Positions 55,311 through 63,839 of a stretch of DNA of 64,000 nt are shown here, piece by piece. The number at the start of each line of letters is the position of its first letter. The first letter of the stretch is position 1. The stretch spans positions 1,488,001 through 1,552,000 of the forward strand of contig NC_018526.1 in NCBI RefSeq assembly GCF_000294495.1, read 5' to 3'. Origin of the DNA: Streptococcus suis S735 (lineage in GTDB: Bacteria > Bacillota > Bacilli > Lactobacillales > Streptococcaceae). Both the position numbers and the translations under genes were made by a program. Under the pieces are notes generated by a model, which was given only the letters and a program-made list of their open reading frames with translations, ran no database searches and was not told where the DNA came from.

Positions 55311-56660
55311 ATGTCACCATTTAGGATCAAACTTTCTCCCAGTCAGCGAATCATTATCAGTTTCTTATTCGTGATTCTGACTGGATCAATTTTACTAAGT
55401 CTTCCCATCTCACAAATTAGCACCTCTACAGCAAGTTATTGGGATCATCTCTTCACATCTGTCTCCATGGTTTGTGTGACAGGGCTATTTACCAAAGCCG
55501 TTGCTGAAACCTATTCTACTTTTGGACAGATTATCTGTATGATGTTAATCCAAATTGGTGGTTTGAGCTTGATAGGATTTATTGGTCTCTTCGCTCTACG
55601 CGGTGGTCGTAAAATGAATTTCATCAATATGGCGACCTTACAAGAGGCTCTAAACCGATCTGACACAAAATATTTTCGTAACTTCCTCAAATCAGCTTTT
55701 GGTTTTACCTTGGCGGTCGAAGCCTTTGGAGCCCTCTTACTGTCCTTTCATTTTGTACCTGAATTTGGATGGGCGAGAGGTTTATTTACCTCGATTTTCG
55801 TAGCTATATCAGCCTTTTGTAATGCTGGTTTTGATAATTTTGGCGCAACTAGCATCATGCGCTATGTGGATAATCCTCTAATCAACATAACATTAGCCAG
55901 TCTCATTATTATGGGAGGTCTTGGATTCTCGGTTTGGTTTGACCTTCAGACACAAATCGGGCAAAAACGTAGCCTACGAAAACTAGGGTTCCATACAAAG
56001 ATTGTTCTAGGCCTGACAGCCATTATACTGACCCTCGGAACTCTGACTACCTTACTCACCGAATGGAACAACCCTTCTACTATCGGACAACTATCATTTG
56101 GCCATAAATTATTAGCCAGCTTTTTCCAGACGGTCACCATGAGAACCGCTGGTTTTGCCAGCATCGACTATACGAAGGCTGAACCAATCACCCTCTTGCT
56201 CTATATCTTTCAGATGATGCTTGGCGGAGCCCCAGGTGGAACAGCCGGCGGTATTAAAATAACCGCCTTCCTAACCTTAGTGCTCTATGCTCGTAGCGAG
56301 ATTCTCGGTCTCCCTCATACCAACTTTATGGGACGAACCATCGATAACCTCAGCATCCGCAAAGCTTTTGCGACATTCTCAGTCTTCCTACTTATGTTTA
56401 TCATAGGGCTCTTCGCACTTGCCCTAACAGATGACCGACAACCACTTCTATTTTTAATGTTCGAGGTCATGTCAGCATTAGCCACTGTAGGTGTTACGGC
56501 AAATCTGACTCCAAGCCTAACCATGGCCGGTCAAGCAGTCATTATGGCGCTCATGTTCTTCGGCCGTATCGGTCCACTTTCTATTCTCGCAAGCCTTTCT
56601 GTTCGAAAATTATCTAAAACCGAAAGTCTTCAATACGCAAAATCATCTATGCTTGTTTAA
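55311..56660 (+). CDS. TrkH/KtrB-family potassium uptake channel subunit
   Basis: 449 residues with about ten membrane helices in four pore repeats; the selectivity-filter glycines are in VCVTGLF, FCNAGFDNF, MRTAGFASID and ATVGVTANL. The glycine-rich gating loop MLGGAPGGTAGGIK is present. It imports K+ together with the RCK-domain protein encoded 11 nt downstream. Shorter than E. coli TrkH and closer to KtrB. The start at ATG 55311 has AAAAGG ahead. Potassium uptake of this type is often shut by c-di-AMP. Confidence 0.92.
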   Translation: MSPFRIKLSPSQRIIISFLFVILTGSILLSLPISQISTSTASYWDHLFTSVSMVCVTGLFTKAVAETYSTFGQIICMMLIQIGGLSLIGFIGLFALRGGRKMNFINMATLQEALNRSDTKYFRNFLKSAFGFTLAVEAFGALLLSFHFVPEFGWARGLFTSIFVAISAFCNAGFDNFGATSIMRYVDNPLINITLASLIIMGGLGFSVWFDLQTQIGQKRSLRKLGFHTKIVLGLTAIILTLGTLTTLLTEWNNPSTIGQLSFGHKLLASFFQTVTMRTAGFASIDYTKAEPITLLLYIFQMMLGGAPGGTAGGIKITAFLTLVLYARSEILGLPHTNFMGRTIDNLSIRKAFATFSVFLLMFIIGLFALALTDDRQPLLFLMFEVMSALATVGVTANLTPSLTMAGQAVIMALMFFGRIGPLSILASLSVRKLSKTESLQYAKSSMLV

Positions 56661-56671
56661 AAGGAGAAATC

Positions 56672-57337
56672 ATGCCAAACTATACTATCGGAATTCTCGG
56701 CCTGGGAGTTTTTGGTACTACCATTGCAAAAACATTACACAATTACGATTGCAATATCATTGCTATCGATAATCATGAGCAACGTATCAATCATCTAGAA
56801 CCTATTCTCACACGCGGTATTGTCGGAGACATCACCGATCGCTCGCTCCTACGTGCAGCAGGAATCGGTAACTGCGATGCTGTTGTTGTAGCTACTGGCG
56901 AAAACTTGGAATCCAGTGTTCTGGCTGTCATGCATAGCAAAGTTCTAGGTGTTCCTATGGTCATTGTCAAAGTCAAAGGAACAACTGCGAAAGAAGTCCT
57001 TCTTCGTGTCGGTGCCGATAAGGTTATTTCTCCTGAACGTGAAACAGGTATTTCTCTAGCAAAACAACTACTCCACCGCGATACAACCAGCCTCTTTGAG
57101 CTCGAAGGCAATGTTTCCATTGTCGAGTTTCACCCGCCAGTAAAATGGATTGGAAAAACACTCGGCGAATTAAAACTCCGCCAACATTATAAACTCAATA
57201 TCATCGGTTACCGAAGTGGCGAAAATCAGGAATTAAACATCCAACTGACTCCTGACTATGTCTTCAAATCTGACGAACTCATCTTAGCAGTAACAGACCA
57301 TAACACTGTCGATCATTTTGAAGAACTGACAAATTAA
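56672..57337 (+). CDS. TrkA/KtrA-type regulatory subunit (RCK domain)
   Basis: 221 residues. RCK-N Rossmann domain (GILGLGVFGTTIAKTL, nucleotide-binding; acidic Asp at the end of strand 2) and an RCK-C domain (about 135-221), the usual place for c-di-AMP in KtrA. It gates the channel encoded just upstream. AAAGGAG before the ATG. The stop codon abuts a BOX-like element. Confidence 0.92.
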   Translation: MPNYTIGILGLGVFGTTIAKTLHNYDCNIIAIDNHEQRINHLEPILTRGIVGDITDRSLLRAAGIGNCDAVVVATGENLESSVLAVMHSKVLGVPMVIVKVKGTTAKEVLLRVGADKVISPERETGISLAKQLLHRDTTSLFELEGNVSIVEFHPPVKWIGKTLGELKLRQHYKLNIIGYRSGENQELNIQLTPDYVFKSDELILAVTDHNTVDHFEELTN

Positions 57338-57544
57338 TACTCAATGAAAATCAAAAACAGACTAGCTCCAAAGGTTTGGGGAACCTTTGGAGGTTGGAGA
57401 TAGGGCGAACGTAGTTCGTTACTACTTACGCAGATAGAACCCTGTTACTATTTTGTTTCAAGGTAACAGGCTGAAAGGCTCCACTGGAGCCTTTCACTCA
57501 TCAAATCAAGTCAACAACGTCTGATTTTGATTTTCGAAGAGTAT
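57338..57544 (-). repeat. BOX-like element with inner hairpin modules (207 bp)
   Basis: Read on the minus strand it starts ATACTCTTCGAAAATCAAAA (boxA end) and finishes CTGTTTTTGATTTTCATTGA plus GTA (boxC end), the same ends as 6211-6316. The inside has CTCCAAAGGTTTGGGGAACC...TTTGGAG, GTTACTA..GGTAAC and AAGGCTCCACTGGAGCCTT hairpins, the first shared with 48481-48746. It begins directly after the trkA-like stop codon and may shape that 3' end. The rest of 57545-57657 is the leader of the MATE gene. Confidence 0.78.
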
Positions 57545-57600
57545 AAATAACAAATTTACGCCCTATACTCCGTTTTCAGGAGAAATATTTTATCCCTAGA

Positions 57601-57634
57601 AAGCCTACTAGACTATCATTTATCTAGTGGGCTT
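57601..57634 (+). promoter_or_regulatory. Leader hairpin before the MATE gene
   Basis: AAGCCTACTAGA (57601-57612) pairs with TCTAGTGGGCTT (57623-57634), 12 bp with one G-T pair and a 10-nt loop. No U-tract follows, and the ribosome site lies 13 nt later. It could end upstream messages weakly or control translation. I match it to no known riboswitch. Confidence 0.5.
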
Positions 57635-57657
57635 ATCATCTGTCAAAAGGAGAGATT

Positions 57658-58995
57658 ATGAATGATTTAACCAAAGGAAAGCCGATTGCAGTCATCTTAC
57701 AATTCGCTATTCCCTTATTGATTGGCTCTTTTTTTCAACTGGCCTATAATTTTGCTGATTCCATGATTGTGGGGCATACTTTGGGAAAGGATTCCTTTGC
57801 AAGTGTCGGTTCGACAGCCAGCCTGATTTTTTTAATCATCGGTTTTGCCCAAGGTGTTACCAATGGATTAACCATTATTTCTGCCCAACGCTTTGGAGCT
57901 GGCGACTTAGAGGGGCTTAAAAAATCTTTTGTCCACGGACTCTTCTACGCTTCCCTCATCAGCCTTTTACTAACAGTCTCAGCCTTAGCTTTTTTGAAAC
58001 CTATCTTGGTCTTAATGCAAACGCCTGTGAGTATCATCGACCACTCCCATGCCTTTCTAACGGCCATGTTTGGAGGATTGACCTTTACTATTTTCTATAA
58101 TTTTCTTTCTTCAGCCCTACGCAGTCTCGGAAACTCTAAAACACCTCTACTGGCTCTAGTTATCGCTTGTTTTATCAATATCGGTCTGGATTTTTTCTTT
58201 ATCTTAGTTATGAACTGGGGCGTTTTCGGAGCTGGCTTTGCAACTATCCTTGCTCAAGCCTGTTCGGTCCTCTTTCTTATTTTTTACATTATCCACAAGG
58301 TACCTCACTATCATATCGGACTAGCTGATTTAAAATTGGATAGAGGTAATCTCAAGAAACATGCCCAGCTTGCTTTTCCAATGGGATTTCAAGCCAGTAT
58401 TATCGCCATCGGAGCCATGACCTTGCAGTTTATGGTCAACCAACTAGGAACAGACGCCATCGCCGCCCAGGCCATTGCCCTTCGTACTGACCAGTTGGCT
58501 ATGCTGCCCATGGTCAATCTGGGCTTGGCTATCGCAACCTTTACTGCTCAGAACTACGGTGCCAAGCTCTATGACCGTATTCGAGAAGGAGTGCGCCACT
58601 CATTACTCCTCAGCATTGCTTGGGCCATTGTATTTGCGGTCATTCTCATCTTGGGCAATCGCTTCTTCTCTGGTCTCTTTCTGCCAAATGCCAGCCAAAC
58701 AGTGCTGGACTTGGCTCTTGTTTACTACATCATTAACGGCTCTTGTTACTGGATTGTTGCTTCCCTCTTTATTCTTCGTAGCTTTATTCAGGGACTTGGC
58801 AAGGGCTTTATCCCAACACTAGCAGGCTTTGGAGAATTGATTTTCCGAGCAGCAGTCGCCATCATCGGCATGCAGTATTTCGGTTTTTATGGAACCGCCG
58901 CCGCTAACCCCGCCGCCTGGATCGGAAGCATCATCGTCCTGATTCCAAGTTCCATCATCTTTATGAAAAAATTAAAAGCAGGACAAAGTATTTAG
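57658..58995 (+). CDS. MATE-family multidrug exporter
   Basis: 445 residues, twelve membrane helices in two related halves, with the start LTKGKPIAVILQFAIPLLIGSFFQLAYNFADSMIVG typical of the NorM/DinF superfamily branch found in Firmicutes. It exports cationic drugs or dyes against Na+ or H+; the true substrate is unknown. AAAGGAGAG precedes the ATG. Single gene between two repeats. Confidence 0.9.
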   Translation: MNDLTKGKPIAVILQFAIPLLIGSFFQLAYNFADSMIVGHTLGKDSFASVGSTASLIFLIIGFAQGVTNGLTIISAQRFGAGDLEGLKKSFVHGLFYASLISLLLTVSALAFLKPILVLMQTPVSIIDHSHAFLTAMFGGLTFTIFYNFLSSALRSLGNSKTPLLALVIACFINIGLDFFFILVMNWGVFGAGFATILAQACSVLFLIFYIIHKVPHYHIGLADLKLDRGNLKKHAQLAFPMGFQASIIAIGAMTLQFMVNQLGTDAIAAQAIALRTDQLAMLPMVNLGLAIATFTAQNYGAKLYDRIREGVRHSLLLSIAWAIVFAVILILGNRFFSGLFLPNASQTVLDLALVYYIINGSCYWIVASLFILRSFIQGLGKGFIPTLAGFGELIFRAAVAIIGMQYFGFYGTAAANPAAWIGSIIVLIPSSIIFMKKLKAGQSI

Positions 58996-59000
58996 AAAAG

Positions 59001-59028
59001 AAAACGCATGAAACTCTCATGCGTTTTT
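59001..59028. terminator. Bidirectional terminator of MATE gene and 59017 gene
   Basis: AAAACGCATGA (59001-59011), 5-nt loop, TCATGCGTTTT (59017-59027), with T and A runs on both sides. The stop codon of the minus-strand gene is the first triplet of the right arm. Confidence 0.88.
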
Positions 59029-59388
59029 AAAATAGTATTTTCGTAAGAATTGGATATGAAGGACATTCCAAAGCATAGCATAGCTGATCGCCACTACAAA
59101 AGCTAAGCCATATTGCCAATTAAATTCCAACACAAGGCTAACAAAAAGGAATATTCCCAGAAGGACCAATAATAAACTACTTGCCTTTTTCTCATCCCTC
59201 TTAAAATAAGCCAATAAGGCTTTATCAGGAGAAGCTTTCACTTCCTTGAACTGTTTGAAACTAGCACCAAGACTTGCTCCTGCCGCTCCTATAATTGCAC
59301 CAGAATAATAGTGTGGAAGGACATAGACCGACAAATAAGCGACCGTAACATAGGCAAGCACCAACAAGGCATACACCAGTTTTTTCAT
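59017..59388 (-). CDS. Uncharacterised membrane protein, four helices
   Basis: 123 residues. Helices at about 5-24, 28-44, 71-90 and 94-112, with a charged cytoplasmic loop (FKQFKEVKASPDKALLAYFKRDEKKAS) in the middle. No family recognised. GGAGG lies 5 nt before ATG 59388; a TTG two codons up is less likely. Monocistronic with a terminator at its end. Confidence 0.72.
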   Translation of the reverse strand: MKKLVYALLVLAYVTVAYLSVYVLPHYYSGAIIGAAGASLGASFKQFKEVKASPDKALLAYFKRDEKKASSLLLVLLGIFLFVSLVLEFNWQYGLAFVVAISYAMLWNVLHIQFLRKYYFKNA

Positions 59389-59592
59389 GACCAACCTCCC
59401 TATCTATTTGTTTCCGTCCCTATTTTAACATAAATTTTATCGTAAATACAAGTCAAAATAATCTACTATGGCAATTGACTTTCTAACTCAACTTCTGTCA
59501 AGAGCGGGCTATAATAATCCTGCTCATCAGCCTAGAGCGGGCTGTTGGGTAGCATTTTTTAGTCTGAGCCAGAGATTTTTTCAAGGCTTTGC

Positions 59593-59755
59593 TATAGTCA
59601 AATAAAGAGCTTTTAGACAAGGAACTGAGGTGCAGGTAGTTAGAACAACCTCTAGGCTGTTCTAGCTTGGAAATAAGACTTGCGAAACAAGTCACTTTCG
59701 TAGAGTATGGCAAGCTGAAAGTGACGATGTATCAAAGCTAATTCAAATGACTATA
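59593..59755. repeat. Intergenic element with TATAGTCA inverted ends (163 bp)
   Basis: Left end TATAGTCAAATAAAGAGCTT and right end, inverted, TATAGTCATTTGAATTAGCTTT. The inside has AGAACAACCTCTAGGCTGTTCT and ACTTGCGAAACAAGT hairpins and the AAGTGACGATG stretch seen at 3958 and 48735. No gene lies in 59389-59842; a short minus-strand frame over the element is not coding. Confidence 0.65.
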
Positions 59756-59793
59756 TCTCGAGTGATTCGTTATTGTAAGTAGGCTGCAAGCAC

Positions 59794-59820
59794 AAAAAAA
59801 GACTAGAAAACCTAGTCTTT
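59794..59820 (-). terminator. Terminator of the glycyl-tRNA synthetase operon
   Basis: AAAGACTAG (59798-59806) and CTAGTCTTT (59812-59820), loop AAAAC, with A-run 59794-59800 giving the U-tract on the minus strand, after the DUF896 gene. Confidence 0.87.
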
Positions 59821-59842
59821 CCTTGTTTATTATCATTTATTC

Positions 59843-60100
59843 TTAGGAATTTGGATCATCCAAACTACGGCCATGCAAACCTTTTTCACGTTGGACTTGA
59901 CGGAGTTTCTCTGGCGTCACATCATTGCCGTCTTCATCGACGACCTTGATACCTTCGATGTGGGCACGCACACTACGGCGGTAGCCCTCGATGTACTCCT
60001 CACGAAGAGCTGCTTGTTCCTGCAACTCCTCCTCTGTCAAGCCTTCCGCCTTTTTCTTGCGGGCCAATTCATTGATGCGATCGATTTTTGCTTGTTCCAT
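59843..60100 (-). CDS. DUF896 (YnzC-like) family protein
   Basis: 85 residues. [58 protein letters not shown] sequence is the DUF896 signature: a helical hairpin followed by a flexible C-terminus. The B. subtilis YnzC/YneA-region homologue is SOS-linked, but no clear function is known. It follows glyS by 9 nt and shares its terminator, an arrangement usual in streptococci. Confidence 0.9.
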   Translation of the reverse strand: MEQAKIDRINELARKKKAEGLTEEELQEQAALREEYIEGYRRSVRAHIEGIKVVDEDGNDVTPEKLRQVQREKGLHGRSLDDPNS

Positions 60101-60109
60101 AAATGCCTC

Positions 60110-62146
60110 CTACTTGCTATTCAAGAGATTGAAGACCGCCACAGCACTTGCCTTATCCGCCAAGGCTTTCAAGAGAGCCAAGCGGTTTGCTTTGACTGTT
60201 GCGTCATCTACCATAACCATGGTATTGTCGAAGAAGGCCGCGATGACTGGGCTGAGAGCAAAGAGCTTGTCCAAGTTGCCCGCCATATCTTCTGTCAACT
60301 CCAAGCCTGCCACTGCAGCAGCAAGGGCTTTTTCCTGGTCGTTTTCGAAGAGGGCCTCGTCAATCGCAGTCACCTCCGCCTTTTCAGCCAAGTTGAAGAC
60401 ACGTGACAAGTTTTCCACGGCTTCCTTGTAGTCAGCCTCTTTTGCTTTTTGGAAAATAGCAGAGCTGGCTGCCAGTTGCAGTCTGACCACAAAAGTTGAG
60501 CTGGCAAGTACAGCCTCGCGGATGTCTTTCGGAATGGTCTTGTCCATCATCTTCTCTACACGAGCACGGATAAAGTCCATAACAGCTGGCTGGTTGTCAT
60601 AGGTCAAGCTAGCAAAATTCAAGCTGTAGAGCTCCGCAATCAACTGATCCAATGGAATTTCCCAACCAAATGCTTCCAAAATCCGCACGATACCCTGTGT
60701 TGCACGACGAAGAGCGTAAGGGTCGTTTGAACCAGACGGAATCAAGCCAACTGAGAAGAAGGATAGGAGGGTGTCAAACTTATCAGCCAGTGCCAGGACC
60801 GCACCGACCTTGCTCTCAGGCAATTCGCCTTCTGCTGAGTTTGGCAAGTAGTGCTCACGGATTGCCGCTGCCACCGCAGGTTTTTCCCCTGCAAGAAGGG
60901 CATACTTCTCACCCATAATCCCTTGCAATTCATCAAACTCACCGACCATGCCTGTCAAGAGGTCAAATTTGTAGATGTCCGCCGCACGCGCCACATCTGC
61001 TTTTTCACCCGCAGACAAACCTGCCAAGTCAGCCAGTTTTTCTGCGATAACTTTGGTGCGTTCCATGTGCTCGTAAAGTGAGCCGATTTTCTCATGGAAG
61101 GTCACAACTTTGAGTCGCTCTACTAAGTCAGCAATCTTGAGTTTTTGGTCCTCACGCCAGAAGAACTCACCATCTTCCAAACGGGCCACCAAGACTTTTT
61201 CGTTTCCTTTAATGACATTGTCAAGGTACTGGTCATTACCGTTTCGGACGGAGATGAAGTTTGGCAAAAGCTTGCCAGCCTTATCCCGCACTACAAAGTA
61301 ACGCTGGTGGTTTTTCATGGAAGTTACCAAAACTTCTTCTGGTACTTCCAAATATTTAGTGTCAAAAGAACCCATGAAGGCAGTTGGGTACTCGACCAGA
61401 TTGAGAACTTCGTTGAGCAAATCTTCATCAATTTCAACTGTCACGTTGTGTTTGTCCTCGATAGCCTTGATTTGCTCGACGATCATATTTTGACGCTCTG
61501 CGGGGTCAGTGATAACAAACTGTGCACGCAAGTCTGCCTCGTAAGAATCTGCACTTGCAATCTCAGTTTCATTTCCAAGGAAACGGTGACCACGGCTGAT
61601 GCGACCAGATGTAATGTCCAAGAAGTCCATATCCAATGCTTCATCGTCCAAAAGAACGGTCAAGGTGTGGACAGGACGGATGTAGGCGAATTTGTTGGAC
61701 GCCCAGTTCATGCTGACAGGGAAGGTCATAGCCTTCAAGACCTCTGGAATGCCCGCCAAAACTGTCTTAGCTGGCTGGCCTGCTTCGTGTTTGGTCACAT
61801 AAACATACTCTTCGCCCTTGATCTCGCGGAATTCAATGTCAGCTGTCGTCAAGCCTTTGCCACGGACAAAACCTTCAGCAGCCTTGGTGAAGTTTCCGTC
61901 TGCGTCTAAGGCAATCTTCTTAGCAGGACCCTTGAAATCTTCTGTAAGATCAGTCTGCTGGTCTGCCAAACCACGCACACGAACAGCCAAACGGCGTGGC
62001 GTTGAAAAGACATCAATGCTGTCAAAAGCCAAGCGATTGTCTGTCAAAAAGGTCGCCATGCGGTCACGCAACTGGTGCATGGCTGGGGTTACGATGTAGG
62101 CAGGAATTTCTTCCAAGCCAAGTTCAACAAGTAAATTCTTTGTCAT
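60110..62146 (-). CDS. glyS: Glycine--tRNA ligase beta subunit
   Basis: 678 residues; the tRNA-binding subunit of the alpha2-beta2 bacterial glycyl-tRNA synthetase. Typical N-terminus [15 protein letters not shown], central B3/4-like and HD-like domains ([15 protein letters not shown]), [20 protein letters not shown], and the C-terminal anticodon-binding DALR-like domain with [19 protein letters not shown]. Start overlaps the glyQ stop by one base. Confidence 0.96.
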   Translation of the reverse strand: MTKNLLVELGLEEIPAYIVTPAMHQLRDRMATFLTDNRLAFDSIDVFSTPRRLAVRVRGLADQQTDLTEDFKGPAKKIALDADGNFTKAAEGFVRGKGLTTADIEFREIKGEEYVYVTKHEAGQPAKTVLAGIPEVLKAMTFPVSMNWASNKFAYIRPVHTLTVLLDDEALDMDFLDITSGRISRGHRFLGNETEIASADSYEADLRAQFVITDPAERQNMIVEQIKAIEDKHNVTVEIDEDLLNEVLNLVEYPTAFMGSFDTKYLEVPEEVLVTSMKNHQRYFVVRDKAGKLLPNFISVRNGNDQYLDNVIKGNEKVLVARLEDGEFFWREDQKLKIADLVERLKVVTFHEKIGSLYEHMERTKVIAEKLADLAGLSAGEKADVARAADIYKFDLLTGMVGEFDELQGIMGEKYALLAGEKPAVAAAIREHYLPNSAEGELPESKVGAVLALADKFDTLLSFFSVGLIPSGSNDPYALRRATQGIVRILEAFGWEIPLDQLIAELYSLNFASLTYDNQPAVMDFIRARVEKMMDKTIPKDIREAVLASSTFVVRLQLAASSAIFQKAKEADYKEAVENLSRVFNLAEKAEVTAIDEALFENDQEKALAAAVAGLELTEDMAGNLDKLFALSPVIAAFFDNTMVMVDDATVKANRLALLKALADKASAVAVFNLLNSK

Positions 62147-63063
62147 TATTCTGCGTCCTCCTTCAACAATTCTGCTCGTGTTGCTTCATCCAAAAGTGGG
62201 AAACCGAGTTTTTTCCGCTCTGCCACAAAGGTCTTGGCAACGACACGGGCAAGGTTACGGATACGGGCGATGTAGCCAGCACGCTCGGTTACAGATACGG
62301 CTCCACGGGCATCGAGCAGGTTAAAGGTATGGGAACATTTGAGTACATAGTCAAAGGCTGGGTGAACCAATCCTTCTTCCAAAGCCCGCTCAGCTTCTTT
62401 TTCAAACTTAGTGAAGTTTTCAAGGAGCATGTCTTGGTCGGATACTTCAAAGGAGTATTTTGAATGCTCATATTCTGGCTGGATAAAGATTTCACCGTAT
62501 TTAACACCGTCAGCCCATTCGATATCGTAAACGGAGTCAACTTCTTGGATATAGGAAGCCAAACGCTCCAAACCGTAGGTTACCTCGGCTGTAACAGGGC
62601 CTGTTGCCAAACCACCAACCTGTTGGAAATAGGTAAACTGCGTGATTTCCATACCGTCCAACCAAACTTCCCAGCCCAGACCAGCTGAGCCTGTTGAAGG
62701 GTTTTCCCAGTTATCCTCAACGAAACGAATGTCATGTTCCAAAGGATTGATACCCAAACGCTCCAAAGATTCCAAGTAAAGTTCTTGGATATTAGATGGA
62801 GATGGTTTCATAACCACTTGGAATTGGTGGTGCTGATACAAGCGGTTTGGGTTTTCCCCATAACGACCATCTGCTGGACGACGTGAAGGCTCTACATAAG
62901 CCGCATTCCAAGGCTCAGGCCCGATAGCACGCAAGAAAGTGTATGGACTCATAGTACCCGCACCTTTTTCTGTATCATAAGCCTGCATGAGCAAGCACCC
63001 CTGCTCATTCCAAAATTGTTGTAAGGTCAGGATAATTTCCTGGAAAGTAAGTTTTTTTGACAT
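62146..63063 (-). CDS. glyQ: Glycine--tRNA ligase alpha subunit
   Basis: 305 residues; holds the class II aminoacylation site. Motif 2-like [28 protein letters not shown] and [30 protein letters not shown] are clear. Ribosome site AAGGAAAAAT before the ATG. The gene lies downstream of a DUF1398 gene, and the T-box leader that should control it is on the far side of that gene. The first 23 bases are repeated, slightly changed, at 63319-63341. Confidence 0.96.
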   Translation of the reverse strand: MSKKLTFQEIILTLQQFWNEQGCLLMQAYDTEKGAGTMSPYTFLRAIGPEPWNAAYVEPSRRPADGRYGENPNRLYQHHQFQVVMKPSPSNIQELYLESLERLGINPLEHDIRFVEDNWENPSTGSAGLGWEVWLDGMEITQFTYFQQVGGLATGPVTAEVTYGLERLASYIQEVDSVYDIEWADGVKYGEIFIQPEYEHSKYSFEVSDQDMLLENFTKFEKEAERALEEGLVHPAFDYVLKCSHTFNLLDARGAVSVTERAGYIARIRNLARVVAKTFVAERKKLGFPLLDEATRAELLKEDAE

Positions 63064-63086
63064 ATTTTTCCTTCTTTCTTTAAATC

Positions 63087-63190
63087 TAAGTCTTTTAGTT
63101 TACTTTTAGTACTAGGCAACAAGCTGCAGGCAGTACTGAGGTACGGCAAAGCGAGTTAACGACGTAATAAAAGATAAACTAAATGACGAT
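63087..63190. repeat. Short copy of the ATAGTC-type element (104 bp)
   Basis: Left end AAGTCTTTTAGTTTACTTTT and right end, inverted, ATCGTCATTTAGTTTATCTTTT, as at 48481-48746. The middle keeps only GGTACGGCAAAGCGAGTTAACGACG. It sits 24 bp ahead of glyQ, inside the presumed operon. A second hairpin (CCTTCCTAGC 63207-63216 / GCTAGGAAAGG 63224-63234) follows. The remaining part of 63064-63373 has no gene. Confidence 0.72.
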
Positions 63191-63317
63191 GTTTTTGCGA
63201 CGTGAGCCTTCCTAGCCGATACCGCTAGGAAAGGCGAACTAGTACAGCGTCTAGCTCAGTCGCCATAGCGATGAGCGTGTGGCAATTCGACTGAAAGGAG
63301 ACTATGCCACTGGCGCT

Positions 63318-63341
63318 GTGAAAAGTAAGTTTCTTTGACAT
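63318..63341 (-). pseudogene. Duplicated start of glyQ (fragment)
   Basis: Minus strand from 63341 reads ATGTCAAAGAAACTTACTTT and then TCA, identical to the first 23 bases of glyQ except for two changes. The match stops there. It has a GAGGCTGTT stretch ahead of the ATG. It looks like a leftover of the original glyQ start made when the repeat-containing segment was inserted. Confidence 0.6.
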
Positions 63342-63373
63342 AACAGCCTCTTTCTATATATATTGCAAAATGG

Positions 63374-63769
63374 CTAGTTCTCCACACTCGGTATAGTTTC
63401 CACAAAGACAGCCTGTTCTGCCTTGTCCATATAGGAACAGGTCATGGCTTCTAGATCGATGACCCACTTGTAAATCCCTGCTTCTGCTGTTTCTTGGCAG
63501 AAGGTGAGAAAATCTGTTTGTCCAGCCTGATGATTGCGTAAGATAGTCACAAACTGGTCCAGATTGGCTTGGTCCGAAACAGGTATCGTCACTTGATAGC
63601 CCTGCTTTTCCAGAGTTTGCCCTGTCTGTGAGCGATAGGTAACCTGGCCAGACTGGATATCCACAATATTTTCCACCATACCCAAGTCCTTAAAATAGGC
63701 AATCAGTTTGGGAAAATCAGGCCCTGTAAACTGTTCATGCCCGTGATTGATATTTTCTAAGGTGAACAT
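63374..63769 (-). CDS. DUF1398-family protein
   Basis: 131 residues, the usual length. Begins MFTLENINHGHEQFTGPDFPKLIAYFKDLGM and has GYQVTIPVSDQANLDQFVTILRNHQAGQTDFLTFC, ending with YKWVIDLEAMTCSYMD: the DUF1398 pattern. Cytoplasmic; function unknown. I placed the start at 63769, behind AAAGGAG; a longer frame from 63853 starts in the T-box terminator. It lies between the T-box leader and glyQS, so its own level should follow glycine charging. Confidence 0.82.
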   Translation of the reverse strand: MFTLENINHGHEQFTGPDFPKLIAYFKDLGMVENIVDIQSGQVTYRSQTGQTLEKQGYQVTIPVSDQANLDQFVTILRNHQAGQTDFLTFCQETAEAGIYKWVIDLEAMTCSYMDKAEQAVFVETIPSVEN

Positions 63770-63839
63770 TGGTCTCCTTTCTTTATAATAGCTGTCTTTC
63801 ACCTTGAGATGAAAAACAAGAAATACTCGGTCGGCAGAC

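Noticed and set aside
59498..59713. 71-codon minus-strand frame
   Set aside because: Covers the inverted-end repeat and has no ribosome site.
61145..61909. 254-codon plus-strand frame
   Set aside because: Antisense to glyS, whose conserved motifs run through the whole region.
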